DNA of 64,000 nt, taken from the NCBI GenBank assembly GCA_029817715.1, contig JARUPY010000125.1, positions 310,001 to 374,000 on the forward strand. Direction: 5' to 3'. Every line of letters starts with the position of its first letter. Within the stretch, counting starts at the first letter, position 1. A program made the translations under genes and the position numbers. The DNA comes from Melastoma dodecandrum. Taxonomy: Eukaryota; Streptophyta; Magnoliopsida; Myrtales; Melastomataceae. The notes beneath the pieces were generated by a model. The model was given only the letters and a program-made list of their open reading frames with translations. It ran no database searches and was not told the DNA's origin. Positions 9,864 to 23,180 of the stretch are shown in pieces.

Positions 9864-12800
9864 CTAATAGTAAGGGCTGCTGTCCTTGTGATTTGGAGCG
9901 TCCTTGCAGAGGATCGACCTCACTTCCATGATCGACCTCGGCGGCTCGAGGTCCTTGTCTTGGATCGCGTTCCCAAGGAGCTGCTGCATCTGGGAAGCAA
10001 ACGTATCGTCCACCACCTACAGATGAAGAGGATCCATCAAGAAGTTTGCAATGGATCGAAATGGAAGGAGTTTGATTTGTCCCGACATACCGATACGGCT
10101 ACACGGGAGCCCTTGTACCATGACCTGTTCTCCTTCCGGTTCTCGAGGAAGCTCAGAATATCCTGTATCGAAAGGAAAGCAATTGAGTGACTTTGTAGAG
10201 CATCTTATCATCCTCACTCGTCAGGATGCAATTTACCTGTCCCATCCGGTCCCAGTAACCCCGGCAGAGCGACACGAAAACCTGGGTTTCGAACAATGTG
10301 TGCAGGTGGTTCATCGTGGCAGCCAGCTGCTCGCTCAAAGGCTGCATCCTTCCTCGTGCATCCGATTCAATTACCGTGCCTTTTGAATCCTGGAGAATCT
10401 TCTTCAGTTTCGTGCTCGGCTGCATCTTAGACTGAAATATGGAGACAACCAAAAAATTAGGGCTTGAAAATTCGATAAAAACAATCATGCAACATAATCG
10501 CATGTTCCAAGCGCGAAGGTTAAGCAGAATGTTGGCAAAAGGGACTCTTCTGTTACTGCCCGATGCTTACATTCTCGGCAAGTTTCTCCACGACAGCCTG
10601 GAGATAGTTCCTGAATTTCGTCCTCAGCATAACAGTTACTTCAGTCAGGCGTTCTCCAGGAGCCGTGTTTCCATTGTTAGGCATGCAAGAACCCCACGTC
10701 TTGAATTGCATCTCAATCCTCGGACGCAGGATGTCTAACATCCTTTTCAGAGAATTAAGCAGTATGCCCAGCTGTTTTAGAAAACACCCGTGATCATTTG
10801 GACAACTATCAATAAGAGTCAGTTCGACTCACAAAGTCCCAAATAACTGTTGCATCAGTCATTTACCTCATCAGGCACCACATAAGAGCAAACTGATCTC
10901 TTAGCAAGCTTCTGGACATATATAAGGCCAAACTTTTTCGGCACTAAATTATCCTTCAGCGGTGCAAGGACATCTGCATATTGTTTGTCCAGGGCCTCCA
11001 CGACTGCTTTTTCGATGTCTGCAATGGCCTTTAAGATGAGAAAATACAAGTTATAAGGGTTTTGTTATAACTTCATGCCTCTTATAATAAAATATGGCTC
11101 AGCTCAAACAGACAACAGGTTCACTCTGGTATTTACATACATTTTCTAGCACAAAGCTGTACTCCGGCCACCTGCAAATGATGACTTCATAGTCCTTGAG
11201 TGTCGCCTTAAGCCGGTCATACATTTCATCCACAAACGGAGTAGTGGAATGTTGCGTCCTGACGCCTGACCATTTTACCTGAAACAGAAAAAAGTGCCCA
11301 GATGAGCTGATTTTCCGGAATCATCATGGAGTTAGCATCCCGATAATGCAAATGCAAATGTTATAAACATCAGGTTAAGGCATTAACTAAGAGCAGGTTT
11401 TCCTCAAAAATAACATAGCCAAGGCGCCTTATAACTTTCATCTGTCCCATTTGTCAATTTCAGCATCAATCTAAATAAATGCCCTTGTTTACAGTCTCCT
11501 CGATTAATCAACATCTACATCATTTGGTTATATCAAAGTCTACGAAGTAATAACTACTAACATGCAAGGAATCCAAAATTCACTAGCTCATTACTAATCC
11601 AACTACATGATCTATTCCTGCATAATGCAATAATGAATCCAAAATTTTATATTCATGTTGCTTCAAATGGGAGTAAAAACTCAACAAATTTAGCATAATT
11701 AAATTTTAATATGGATGTAAATACAGAAGAAAACGTACCTTATCCAACTTACAAGACTCGAGCAAAGATAGGCGTCTGTCTTGAATCCAAACCAAGATAT
11801 ACACATGGAATAATTCTTTGGCATCAACCCCTCCTTTCACAGGACTATCACAATTACAGAAGTGAACCAAATCAGCAATACACGAAGAACAACATATATG
11901 TGGCATTGGTGTGAACAACTCACTTAATTTTCCAGTTGTCAAGATCTCTCTGAAAATCAGCGGCAGCAATTACAAGATCCGATACAGGGGAAGAAGGACC
12001 AGAAGGGGGGCAAGCTATGAGAAATGAACGCAATCTGTTGCATAGCTCAGTGCTGTATATTGCTGAAGACAGATTTGGCAGGTCTACGAAACTGATACAT
12101 ATAGATACCATCAGAATCCAATCTAATCAAGAAACTACACAATTCAATAAACAAACTGCACCACCTGGGAAGAATGTGCTGATTGTGGATCTCTATGTCA
12201 GCATAAATCTCATTCTTTATGTTCATGCAGAGTGAAGTCATCTTTTGGTACGCTGTACAAGCACTCACAGCATCCATCAAACTACATTCGGCACTACCAC
12301 CAATGAACTCATCTGTCTCAGACATGTGTCTTCTGGATCTCTTTCTGGAAGCAGGCTGCAACAAAAGTAGGATAGTTAGCACTTAACAAAAACGAAAAGG
12401 GCAATCAGTGCTATCAAATGGAAAGCCGGATTCGAAGACCTGAAAATAGTGGCATAGACTAGTCTGTGCTTCGGGAGACAGTATGTCATGGAGAAGAGTA
12501 TACAATTTGATGGCGGGTTCCAGCGCAGGAGCAGCAACGCCAGTGGCAGGCTTAAGTACATCCACTATTCCCGAAAATGCAGACTCATCTAGAGACTTGT
12601 AGTTTTCAAAAGCCTTAGCAAGTATTTGCTCAATCTGATCCCTGGCTTCACCCAGAATTCGGTTCTGCATACCCAATAGTCATAAGTCAATAACACATAT
12701 AAAAGACTTGCAACTTAACTCAAGGAGAAGAAAATTTCGTCGCAAATAGAAAGCAATAAAAAAATAGACAGCATTGTGAAGAAAACTTGTGTATTACCAT

Positions 12801-15800
12801 TGGGAAAACTCATAAAAGATAAATATACCTCTTGATGGCTTAGTGTTCCTTTGCTTTGGCCCTTCAAAATCACAGGCAGTAACAAGTCATGCACCAGAGT
12901 TAGACAGTCAGCTGTTGGTGTCGCCACATCCATTATGTACGAAAGATATCTGCAAAAATCAAGAAATCAACAATGGACTCATACATTAATAAGGTTATGG
13001 TTAGAGATGGAGCACAATGGGGAGAGGATCTATATAGACAACTACACTAAAGCGGGACAACAACCGATCCAAAATGTCAAGAAATCCCCCATTCTCAGGA
13101 ACTGCTAAATGCCACTTAGACTTAGGAAACACTTAACAGTTGCTATTGTTAAGTTATGGTAAGGAAATATTCCCTGTGGGGCAATCCAGACAATATGCAC
13201 TACCTCAGTTTTGCATAGACTTCAGACACTCCATAATACGATGCAAATTCAGTTAAGAGCCATTTCCAAGGGCCGTCTAACTGAAGGTTCCTCTGTTGAA
13301 ATTGCTGCACTTTCATTGCAACTTCCATAACGAGGTCATATGCAACTGTTTCTGCCACTGTGCCATACTACAATGCAGCAGAATTTGAGATCAACGGTAA
13401 GGAAATAATCGCCAATGAGATGATTGTGGTCTTTTGCAAACCTTAAGATGACTGTTATCATCTGAACTGGTTGAATAATTTATGTACAGCTGCAGTTTTC
13501 CTGCTAGCTCATGCTCTGGCTCTCGAAAGATAGACCACCAACGCAATTTGTCAGCCTGTAGCCATTTCGACTCAGAACATTATGAAAACTACAGACTATA
13601 ATGAACAATCTAAAAATTTTGAACATAAAACTCTGGTTGTTCATCAATTCAAGAGAGAAATACCGGGTCTTCTGCAATAGCAGCAATTTGTGCAAGAACA
13701 CGACCACACAGTAACCCTTTTGAATCATGAACATCAACAATTAGATCGTCTCCTGAACCATCTGGAAAGCTGCATTAGTCGAAGAATTTTTTACACATAC
13801 AGTTGTCAAAGTAAAAGGATTGAAATAAAGGTCACTGTAAAAGGATTGAAATAAAGGTCACAACATGATACATACAATACATGAGTTTCCCCAGATCCAG
13901 GTTGCATTCTTATGATATCTTCTTCTCCCATACTCTTCAGCCTTAACGAACAAGAATATGTTTCTGCTGGTAATTATGGTAATGAAAAAGCAGCTTCAGG
14001 CCCATAGGAATTGAAGAGGATTGAGGAGTACAATGCATTAATGAGCAAGCACATGGCGAAACACACCAATCAAATCTGGTAAAAGCATAAACCAAATATA
14101 TGGCATGCTTGACATTTGATTTCAGTAAGTATACTATGACATTAAACTAACTAGATTCAGGGTTTATGCAGGTTTACCAATCGAAACACATTCAGGAGCA
14201 TGAAAACGAAGCATATATCAGAAAACCAAGAAGACCAAGAAAATTTGCGTTTTTTAATACCTTGAACAATATCATATGATGTTGAACTGTTCCGCAAGCT
14301 GGTCACCCCGTTTTTAAAGAGTCCAGACACCTGCTTCAAGTAGCGAGTGCTTGCATTAACATAAGCCAAGCTCTTGCGTGAGAAAGAACCATTTTTAGGT
14401 ATCCGGGTTGTGTTTATTTTATGTAGATCGTGGCATTTGGAAGCAACAGCAAGCTGAAAGCCGGAGAAATTCTGCCGAATGGATTCAAAGTTCAGAGAAG
14501 GCAGCCGCAAGGATGTCTGTCTCCGGAGAGACAAAATACCGCATCCTGTAGGGGGATCCAAGGCTGTCTTCACTTTGCGCACTGCAACAGTTATATAGAC
14601 CATAGAAATGAGGTACAGATAGAAATGACATAGCAATAGTATCCCACAACAGTAGATGATATTCGCTAGCAGGTATTAACCTTGAACTTTCATTTTTCCG
14701 ATAACTTTCTTAGGCTTTGCAGCAGCCTTTTCACTTCCCAACTCAGTATATTTTTTAGTCAACAGCTCCTCCTCAGATTGCAGAAGCACGTGTTGCAAAC
14801 TACATGAAGCAAAATCAGTTAGAATAGTGAGCATTGCAAAGTCTGTCAGTTCGCACTAACTATATCTAGATTCTAAATCATTCAGTAGAGAGTTATCCTC
14901 CTGGAGATGATTTCAGACGTACAACAGCAAGCCATCAACCAAACTTTCTCTAAAATCTTAAAATGCCTATAAAAATTACAGATCCCAAAACAAGGGGAAG
15001 GGATGAGAATAAGGGAATTGTGTACCAACCAAAATTTATCTCGCAATAACAGGCATTCATTCTCCAGAAACATGGGAGCTTCCATGCAGCCCCTGGCCCA
15101 AGCATTGAGGCACACCTTCACGCAGCCCTCATAGGCTATGACAGCATGCCATGGTCCCAACGCACTGTTTTTGGAAAGCAAAATTTTTATGAGATAGACC
15201 ATAATTTGGCCAAGATTTCAGATTTTACAGACAAGTGTTACCTAGCATGAAATGCCGGAAGACGAGGAGGCTGTGAACTGGACGACAAAAGGGGTTCTCC
15301 AGAAGTAGTCCTGGATTGAGTGTAGCATATCATGCATGGTATGTAAAAAAATGGCAGCTCTTAACTCTACAAGAGACGGTTTGGCTCAATGGAGGAGATG
15401 AATAACTCTTACAAACCTCAAATTATCAGAATTTTTGCTTTGATTGGAATCCCTGTTACTTATGGTTGCCTCTTTTCTACTGTCTGGGCTATTACGCATC
15501 ATGAAATCGGTGGGTTTCGTGTTCGATTCTACTCCACATGTCCGAGTTTTTTCGACCTTGATTTCCTGGAGAGCAGTGCCAAATAGAGGAGCACTAGGAA
15601 TATCTTCCTCAGGGCATGTATCCTTCTTGGGTACTCTAGTACCACCCTGAACATCACAGATATGAGTCAGTGCATTTTTCCAACCAATCAATCTGACCGT
15701 TTCAGTGATATAAGAACACAATGCTTGCCTTTCCACACAGAAGAGTGCAACTGAAATGCCAGAAAAGCCCTTTAACCACCTCCCACTTAATTGATTTTTG

Positions 15801-17426
15801 CTATAGTATAACTTCTCAGTTGATGCTGCCAAATTTTATAGTAACCCTAGATCATCTTAATAGTAGTACATAATGACTGATGGCTGTGCAAACCATTCAG
15901 ATGATTCATCTAATTTTCTATGAAATATAACAATCGCAAAGGCAATCAATGAAGTGTGGAAGAAGAATTCCACAGTTTGAAGACTGAAAGAATAGCACTG
16001 ATGCAACCATCATTTTGTAAAAAGAAAACGTCCAAGCTTATAATCAGTTGATCATGCTTTGTGGAATGCATTACAGCAATCTTCTGAAAGCACATCAATA
16101 TTCTAGGTAACCATAATTAAATCACCAAATAAAGATAATAGAATTTATCAGTTTGAGGGCACTACAAGCAAGTTCAATGTATAGCTGACAACTTGAAGTA
16201 AGTAATTTTCCAACCATAGTTAATTCTCCTTGATTATGGCAATTTATGCATCTCAGCAGCAACAAAGTTTTGCTGCTAACATCACAATCCACAAAGAACA
16301 CGCTTATCCTTGTATGCTCGATCTGATCTTAAACATGTGCAATCTCACATTCAGATCATTGATGTGAAAAGACAATGATATGCATGCAAGATACTGTCTT
16401 GCAACATTTAATAATAATAAAGTGAACTGAATCTTTTCTGAGAAAATTCAGTTTATTCTGAACAGAATACCTTGTCAGGGACAGCTTGTTTATTCATCCG
16501 AGAAGGCATGGTCGATGCATATCCCTCTGAGACAAAGGTTCTAGCCCGTGGAATGGCGCCATTTGTGCTCCCAACCTGTGTGCTGGAGAATTCTGAGCTG
16601 GCAGCAGAATCAGATGACTCCTCTTCCGTGTACCCACTCTGCCCAAGAGAGTACCTCCCATTGGCCTTGAATGACTTCTCTTGGTATCTTTCTGGAATAG
16701 TTTCTCTGGATGAACTCACATCCGAATACACAAAACCACTATACTCCGGTTGTACCCGAGTAGGATTCCCCAGTTTGCGCAGAGGCTTCCCGTTGGGAAC
16801 TCTCTCGTCCTGAGGCGATGAATCCAGCGAGTACTTTCCCCCATAAGTGTCATCTTCGGAATCCGTCACCATATCATCCTCAGATGCTGAAGCGCTATCT
16901 TCTGCATCATCAACATGCAGAGTTCTGGACACGGGCAATGCACTTGCAGGAAGGTGCCCGCTCCGGAACTTCGATGTGGGCGGCAACCCGAATCCACGGC
17001 CTCCATTCCGTGCACCCATTATTGGATCGATTCTCGCCCGCAAGTTCGAACCAGGGAAATCCCGGTCCTTCTGATGGAAAACAAGTTCCCACAATTAAGC
17101 TCGAACAATTTTCACAGAAAAAAACAACAAAAAGATTCAATCTAAACTACACAAGCAACATGGGTCCTACTAAAATTAGATGTTTTACACGAAAAATTCC
17201 CCAACAATACATCCCACTCACCCTGAAAACTTCGATCGCAAATGCTTTAAGCAATCCCACGAATAAAACATCAGCGGCCAACCCAAACAGCAGCAAACGA
17301 CGGACGAAAAGTTTAGAAACCCATCAATGCAGAATGGGAGACAGCAAACGGGTTCCCATAAGGAAAAAGCCATCTCACCTCCTTAACCCATCTCAGGGCA
17401 TTATCGTCCAGTCCACCGGTAAACAT
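9864..17426 (-). CDS. Conserved plant protein of unknown function, 22 exons, 1241 aa (At4g24610/At5g65440-like)
   Basis: I assembled exons (minus strand, in order): 17426-17379, 17070-16471, 15646-15417, 15310-15242, 15164-15030, 14799-14681, 14581-14261, 13963-13876, 13769-13664, 13555-13442, 13367-13204, 12949-12829, 12664-12440, 12355-12165, 12091-11924, 11844-11739, 11278-11141, 11028-10867, 10771-10571, 10431-10237, 10162-10091, 10016-9864. Every junction is GT-AG, phases agree throughout, and the total is 3726 nt. The protein starts MFTGGLDDNALRWVKE and has a Ser/Glu/Asp-rich N-terminus (GFGLPPTSKFRSGHLP, then an acidic stretch). Its long helical body includes CKLDKVKWSGVRTQHS, MQFKTWGSCMPN and YWDRMGQ, and it ends LEPPRSIMEVRSILCKD. 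From memory this matches the At4g24610/At5g65440 family, which has no established function. No membrane segment or catalytic motif is evident. Confidence 0.9.
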
Positions 17427-19618
17427 ATCTCCGGCGCGAATTCAAGCTCTCCCCCGCAACCCCCCAACACTCGCCGCGGGAACACCCACAAAATGGAACC
17501 GCGAAAGCAAGACCCACTTGGCAATGTGGCTGGGGGGGGGCAAATCCTTCGGATCCCACACACAAACAGAGAGAGCACTAAATCTGTGGAAAAATCAGTA
17601 AGCAGGGGCAGCGCCGGTTACTGCAGAAAATAAGGCGGTTTTTCAAAGTAGCATCTTTTTGTTCAGAGACGGAGAGGATTCGTGTTGTTAAAGGGAAAGA
17701 ATTGCAGATTAAGGAATACTAAAAGCAAGAGTCCGGGGAAGTAGAAGGAATAAAATCGAGATCAATCTTTTCCTTTTCTTTGAGCTTCTTCTTCTGTCTT
17801 CCTGTATATTTTTTTAGGGATGAAAAATGCGTGACTAGCCAAATAGATGATATTACTACTATTATTATTACAGCGGTATATTGAGACAAGATAAGGAAAA
17901 CGACAACGACAACGTCCGTGCTCGCTGTTTGAGCACTAAACGCGGGGCGGAAGGCGGACCATGTGGTAAGTAAGAGTCTCTCTTTACATGCAAAGGTTGC
18001 GTGTCCAAATGGATCCATCGACCGTGCACTGACTCATTTACTCGTTAAATGTAAATGTTCATATCGTCTCGGTAATTAAAGAACGCATTCAATCATATAA
18101 TTAGTGTATCTAGGAGGGGCAACCGGCTGCGGGGTGACGTGGCGGTGGATGCTTGTCGAGCAAGGCTCTCGGAAAATTCTTCACTCTCTATCAGACTCGA
18201 ACGTTGGAGGTGGTGGCAGGGGGTGGGGGGGCACCGTCCGCCTTTCCCAGACAGCCGAATTATAATAATATGTGGAAATTAAGGAGTTAGAATTTAACGT
18301 GACATGTGAATGGAAGAAATTGTGAAAACGGCACATGATCAGTCTCGGGAATCTTCGGCGACGTCCGATTTCATGGACCTCATTTAATTTTTTGATTAAA
18401 GGATGGTTTTGGGACGGGTACAGGACAGGACAGGACAAAACCCAAAGAGAACCCTTATGACTGGCAGCAGGCACATGGGGAGGGAGGGAGGGAGACACAC
18501 ATTCCTTTTTCCGACGTCAACTCCCACCTCTCAAAGGTTCATCGTAAGGAAAGGCGACGCCTTTAGCTTTTTCTTTTTTGAATTTGATCCTTTTGGAGAA
18601 GCGACGCCCCGCCTTGGCATCCTTACTCTGTCTGCTTCGCTGTCATCTGAATTGATAATAATAATAATATTCGGCCGGATATCCATCTTTTTAACTGAAT
18701 CCCCAGTTTTTAAACATCTTCGATGACGACGAGGTTCCAGTTCCACAGTCCCGACAAGCACCCTTTAAGACAGACATCGACTGATGGGGGTGGCATAGTT
18801 AGTTATTCCAAACGAGTCAAAGTACTCGGGATGTCCGGGTGCTTACTACAATGCTTTCCATTCAGGCAGCTGCTCTCATGGGACCCTGCTTCTGCGAGAT
18901 GACGCTCCTGCCGCTTCTCCGGCCGGGGCCGCAAACCCCAGAAGAAGATCCTGCAGGGCATCTATGAATTACCTGAGCTGATGATAAAATACTAAAATTA
19001 TATCCTTTCTTTACGGAGGAAATTGATTCAGTATAAGCTTGGAAAGATCAAGCCTCTCAGGCTGGTAACAATGACTTCGGATATACGAGCTCCTAAACTG
19101 GTGATGACATCACAGTTCCTACTCCATTGTCCGAGCAACAGTTTCTCAGGGAACTTGATTTCGGGAAGCCGGAAATAAAAAAATTCATGATCGGACCACC
19201 CGAGATAATATAAAATGGATTAGCTGGTGCAGACAGTAGGCACAAGCAGGTCCACCCCAAGACATGGACACTAAAACAAGCTCAAGATGTATTGAAGGTT
19301 TGGATAGACGAGACAAGGTACCACTGTTGCTCTAACAAGTGTTTTCTGGTGATTATGCCCAAGAGACGTCTCTGAACCTTAGAACTTGCATCTACAGGCA
19401 CCACTAGCTCTGTGAACTGTTCCAGTTCACCATTGATGATAAAACATAGGTCTTTTCTGGCAAACATTAGCGATACATGGCAAGAACCAGAATACACCTT
19501 GTAATGGGACATGCAAGCAAAGGGATCGTTTAGCATGCCCATTCCAACGCCTTTAAGGCAGAAAATGTCTCCTCAGTCAAACTAGTGGAAGGCAACTTCA
19601 AGTATTGCCACTACCGCT
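17427..19618. other. Upstream region of the 22-exon gene and spacer
   Basis: The first few hundred bases left of 17700 probably include the leader of the minus-strand gene. Beyond that I see only short, unsupported open frames. AT-rich microsatellite-like patches occur near 17850-17870 and 18653-18668. Nothing else is recognisable. Confidence 0.5.
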
Positions 19619-21043
19619 CTATTCATCCAAAAGTTCAAATGTCGAAAGTAGCTTCTTCTCCCTACACGTTGCTTCGATGACAAGACGCAAAACTTCAAGT
19701 TTCAGGATAAACTCCATCTTGGCTAGTTCAACTAGGGCATCTGCTGACTCTCTTACCATGCCCCCACTACAAAGGGACTCCAGCAACATGTTGGATGTTG
19801 CGTAATGCAGCACAAATCCTCTGCCCAGCATAAAAACCAGGAACTCCGCGGTCTTCTCCAGTTCGCCTCCTTGCAAAAGCCCATTAAGCACAACCCAATA
19901 AGTTCCTTTATCAAGTCAGGTAAGCTCTCAACCATACCCAGAGCCTCGATCAACCTACCCTCTTTGCATAGCCATAACCCAACAAGCAACCCGTTAAAAG
20001 TCACAATATCAGCCCTACATCCAACGCCTTTCACCTCCTCGAGCAAAACTATAGCTCCGTCCATCCTCCCTGACCTACACAGGCCATTAATCAAAGTAGT
20101 ATACACAGCAGCACTGGGTTTCAAACCACACCTCTTCATTTCACCTAGTGCTTCCTCTGCCTTGTTCATCTTACCATCCCTACTCAACCCGTTCATCAGA
20201 GTCGCATAATTAAACCCATTCAGCGGGCACCCTTTAGTCCTCATGAATTCCATAATCGTCCAAGCCCTATCAACTTTACCAACCATAAAAAAGCCTCTAT
20301 AAAACATTGTAAGTCAACTCATCTGGCATGATCCCATCTTTACCGACCCATTTCCTCAAACAATTGAAACGATTCCTCGAGCCTACCATTCCGACACAAG
20401 CAATCCATCAAGGTGGAGTAAGTAATCAAATTGGGGCGAGTGCAGTCAGACGACCTCATCTCCTCGACAACGAGTTTTGCAGACTCGACATCTCCATTCC
20501 TACAATGGTACTTTACTTCACGGAGATATTGAAAATGCAAGAATTGGGTCTCAATTGGAGCTCCTTCTTACAATGCAACAGCGCCTAAATGGCAAGATCC
20601 ACCCAGTTCCCTTCCATCAGCAGATGCAAGCACGTGCTGATGGCCTTCAACGACAAACTCTCGCGCACAATCGGACGAATCATGTCCAGCATCTCAACAA
20701 CCCATTCGTGCAACCAGTGCTTCGAAAAATGACCCGTGAGGTTTACAAACACGCCCTCATGGAACTTACACGTCTCGTTGGGCATCCGACGGAGGAGGGA
20801 ATCAACCGCATAGAACCGCTTCGACCTGGCAAGGCGGAGGGTTACGGCAACGGCGTGGGGATAAATGTCGGCGGCCGGCGGCTGTTTGGGGCAGGGCCTG
20901 GCAGGGGATCTGGTCTGCGTTCCGGAGGCCGGAGGGGGTAAATCCACATCAATGGTTACGACGGCAAGAGGCGGCCGGTTATCGTAGCCGGAGCGGACTG
21001 CACCGTCGATCAGTCCGCCGGCGTAAGTGAGAGAGAAAAGCAT
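19619..21043 (-). pseudogene. Decayed pentatricopeptide repeat (PPR) gene, At5g18475-like
   Basis: Four consecutive frames together spell one P-type PPR protein: 21043-20585, 20540-20340, 20307-19753 and 19891-19619. PPR motifs are clear, for example PNLITYSTLMDCLCRNGRLEES, FNYATLMNGLSRDGKMNKAEE and AAVYTTLINGLCRSGRMD. The order and the ending (FELLDE) resemble Arabidopsis At5g18475 as I recall it. PPR proteins act in organelle RNA processing. Lesions are a TAG stop at 20585-20587 with homologous sequence continuing behind it, and three frame changes (near 20545, 20330-20300 and 19890). No intron borders explain them, since P-type PPR genes are normally intronless. Sequencing indels could cause single shifts but are less likely to explain the stop as well. 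I treat it as a pseudogene. Confidence 0.8.
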
Positions 21044-21338
21044 GCTTTAGACTTCCGAGTGGTCGGAACTCAAGATGAACGTGAAATTGCACCTTTACAC
21101 GACGCCATTGTTGCTACATTACAAGCACAGTAAAAATTTCCAAATTAACGAACAAAAGAAAATCAAGAACGAAGAAGAAGATTAAAGCCATTGAATCACA
21201 TCCCAAGAATTCAGGGATAATAAAGAACTCGATCCCGTCTTTTGTCCGAATTCAACGGAACCAAAAAATTGAATTGAATCGCCGGCTTATGAACAACACC
21301 ACATCAAAACTTATTGCAGACCAACCCGAAATCTAACA
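21044..21338. other. Short spacer between the PPR pseudogene and the MADS gene
   Basis: AT-rich sequence with no open frame of note. It should hold the 3' end of the MADS transcript and the former promoter of the PPR gene. Confidence 0.5.
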
Positions 21339-21875
21339 TCAGAAGCCGCACTCGTGCAGAAAACCGAGATCCGACACGTACAGCCCCGTCTTCTCTAGTT
21401 CGTCCAGGACTTTGAGTTCGTCGCGAACTTTATCCATCGTTCGGTTAATGCTCTCCATGTAACACTCTAGCTCCTCGACGTCCATGTCCCCAATCTCCAT
21501 ATCGACATTGTCCCACGAGTAATTCGAATTTCCTAGTCCCATGGACAATGCGCCGCCCCCCTGTCCGTGCCTAGTCTGTTCTAGCTTCCTCATGACCCTG
21601 TCGTACTCCGCCCTGTGTTGGGAGAAGCCGTCGTGAAACAACCTCCGGAATCGGTGTTCAAACGGGGACGGCCCTGCGAGGTAGCGCTGGAAGATCACGT
21701 CCGCATCGGGCTGACCAAAAACAAAGGGGTTGCCGCAGGGCGAGAAGACGACGATGCCGAGCTCCATGCCGCACAGGACAGAGAGCTCGCTGGCCTTGGT
21801 GAAGAGACCCTGGCGCCGCTTCGAGAAGGTGACCTCGCGCGCCCTCCGTTCCGCGATGACCTCGACTTTCTCCAT
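21339..21875 (-). CDS. Type I (M-alpha-like) MADS-box transcription factor
   Basis: A single-exon frame of 178 residues starts MEKVEVIAERRAREVTFSKR and continues through the MADS core (GLFTKASELSVLCG, then ELGIVVFSPCGNPFVFGQP). The DNA-binding and dimerisation parts are both recognisable. The sequence after the MADS box has no K domain, which fits type I genes of the AGL61/AGL62 group, often active in gametophyte and endosperm. A coiled segment near the C-terminus (MESINRTMDKVRDELKVLDEL) may help dimerisation. The first ATG lies inside the region that normally forms the basic N-terminal arm: codons just upstream (TGQRK) look like the usual GRQKIE part but no in-frame ATG precedes them. The start is therefore uncertain, and the gene may be shortened or use an upstream exon. 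Confidence 0.75.
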   Translation of the reverse strand: MEKVEVIAERRAREVTFSKRRQGLFTKASELSVLCGMELGIVVFSPCGNPFVFGQPDADVIFQRYLAGPSPFEHRFRRLFHDGFSQHRAEYDRVMRKLEQTRHGQGGGALSMGLGNSNYSWDNVDMEIGDMDVEELECYMESINRTMDKVRDELKVLDELEKTGLYVSDLGFLHECGF

Positions 21876-22650
21876 CTTCCTTTGCCCTGTCCGGTGGCCA
21901 AGACAGGAATATAAACGTTGGGGGCTCGGGGGAATATTGCGTAATAATTTAGGAAATATATCATCTGAGTGGAGTGGGTGGTGGACGAAGATAATTAACG
22001 ATCAAGATAGAATTAAATTACCCAAGAAATTATTTTTATAACATCGAAATCTTGTTTCTGTAATAAGTGGGATCGATTTAAGGGCGATTTTCCGGTCTTC
22101 CTCTTCACCTGCCCTTCATAATGATTTTAGTGACCGATGATATTCATTGGCAAAAGAAACTATTTAATTTTCTATAAATTTAATTATATTTTTCTCACGT
22201 TTTTTTTTTCAAGATGCTGTGACCAAAAAAAGAAAAAACTTAAATAAGTGACGCTTAATTGTACCATAAAAAATTTAAAATATCAAATTAGTGTTTTTCA
22301 AAGTTTTTAAAGAACGAGCGAAAAGAATTTTGACTAAAAGATAGGTCATGCAAGTCATATATATGCACAAAGAACTTTATGTTAATACTCGTTTATGACT
22401 TAATATGATCAGCATCGTGCCTTTTTTTTATATTCATTTTATGGAGAGGAAATGCACGTATCTTAAATTAGGAGGAGGTGTCTATACGGAGGCAAGTATG
22501 GGTTATACACGGCTATAACACAAATAATTTTTATTTTTATTTTACCAAAAGTTTAATTTTCACCTTGGCACAAAAAATGGTCACTTTGAGGTTGCGTATA
22601 TATTGGGCCTGAATATTACCCCCCATCGTTATTGCTTTCTTTTTGGGGGG
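21876..22650. other. Spacer before the composite retrotransposon
   Basis: AT-rich sequence with no supported gene. The upstream region of the MADS gene lies here. A run of six G lies immediately before the LTR edge at 22651. Confidence 0.5.
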
Positions 22651-23170
22651 TGTTCGCGTATAGAACGGATCACGTCGGAAATATTTGGCAAAGGACTCAC
22701 AGGAATTGGATTGTGGTCGCTAGTAAGAAGATGCACAATTCTATTCAAACAGAATGCAAGTCTTACAATCTTGACGAATTAAGAACAGGGGCTTACAGCC
22801 ATAAAAAACGAAAAGGGAGCAAGTGATGACAACGATGTGGAATCCTGTGACGGCGGAGAACTTGTGACGAAGGTCTTGGAAACTCGCTTCGTCGGTGGCG
22901 GTCGCTGGCGGGAAGCTGTGACGAAGGCCTTGGAAGCTCGCTCCGTCGGTGGCGGTCGCTGGCGGGAGGCTGTGACGAAGGCCCTACGAGCTCACTCCGT
23001 CGGTGGTGTCGCTGGCGGGGTTTGACGGCAAAGGCCCTACGAGCTCACTCTGCCGGTGGAAGGGGAGTTGACCTATAAACCGGGTCGAGGTATCTAATTC
23101 CTAAGGTTGACGAACAAACTTCAGAGCTTTGGCTGTGTATGGTCGTGTCTTGTCTTGAAAAATTCCTCTG

Positions 23171-23180
23171 CTATTTATAG
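23171..23180 (-). promoter_or_regulatory. TATA box of LTR 1 (minus strand)
   Basis: CTATAAATAG on the minus strand, preserved at the same place in LTR 2 (37796-37805) and LTR 3 (41710-41719). In LTR 1 it would direct transcription out of the element into 22650 and beyond. Confidence 0.55.
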
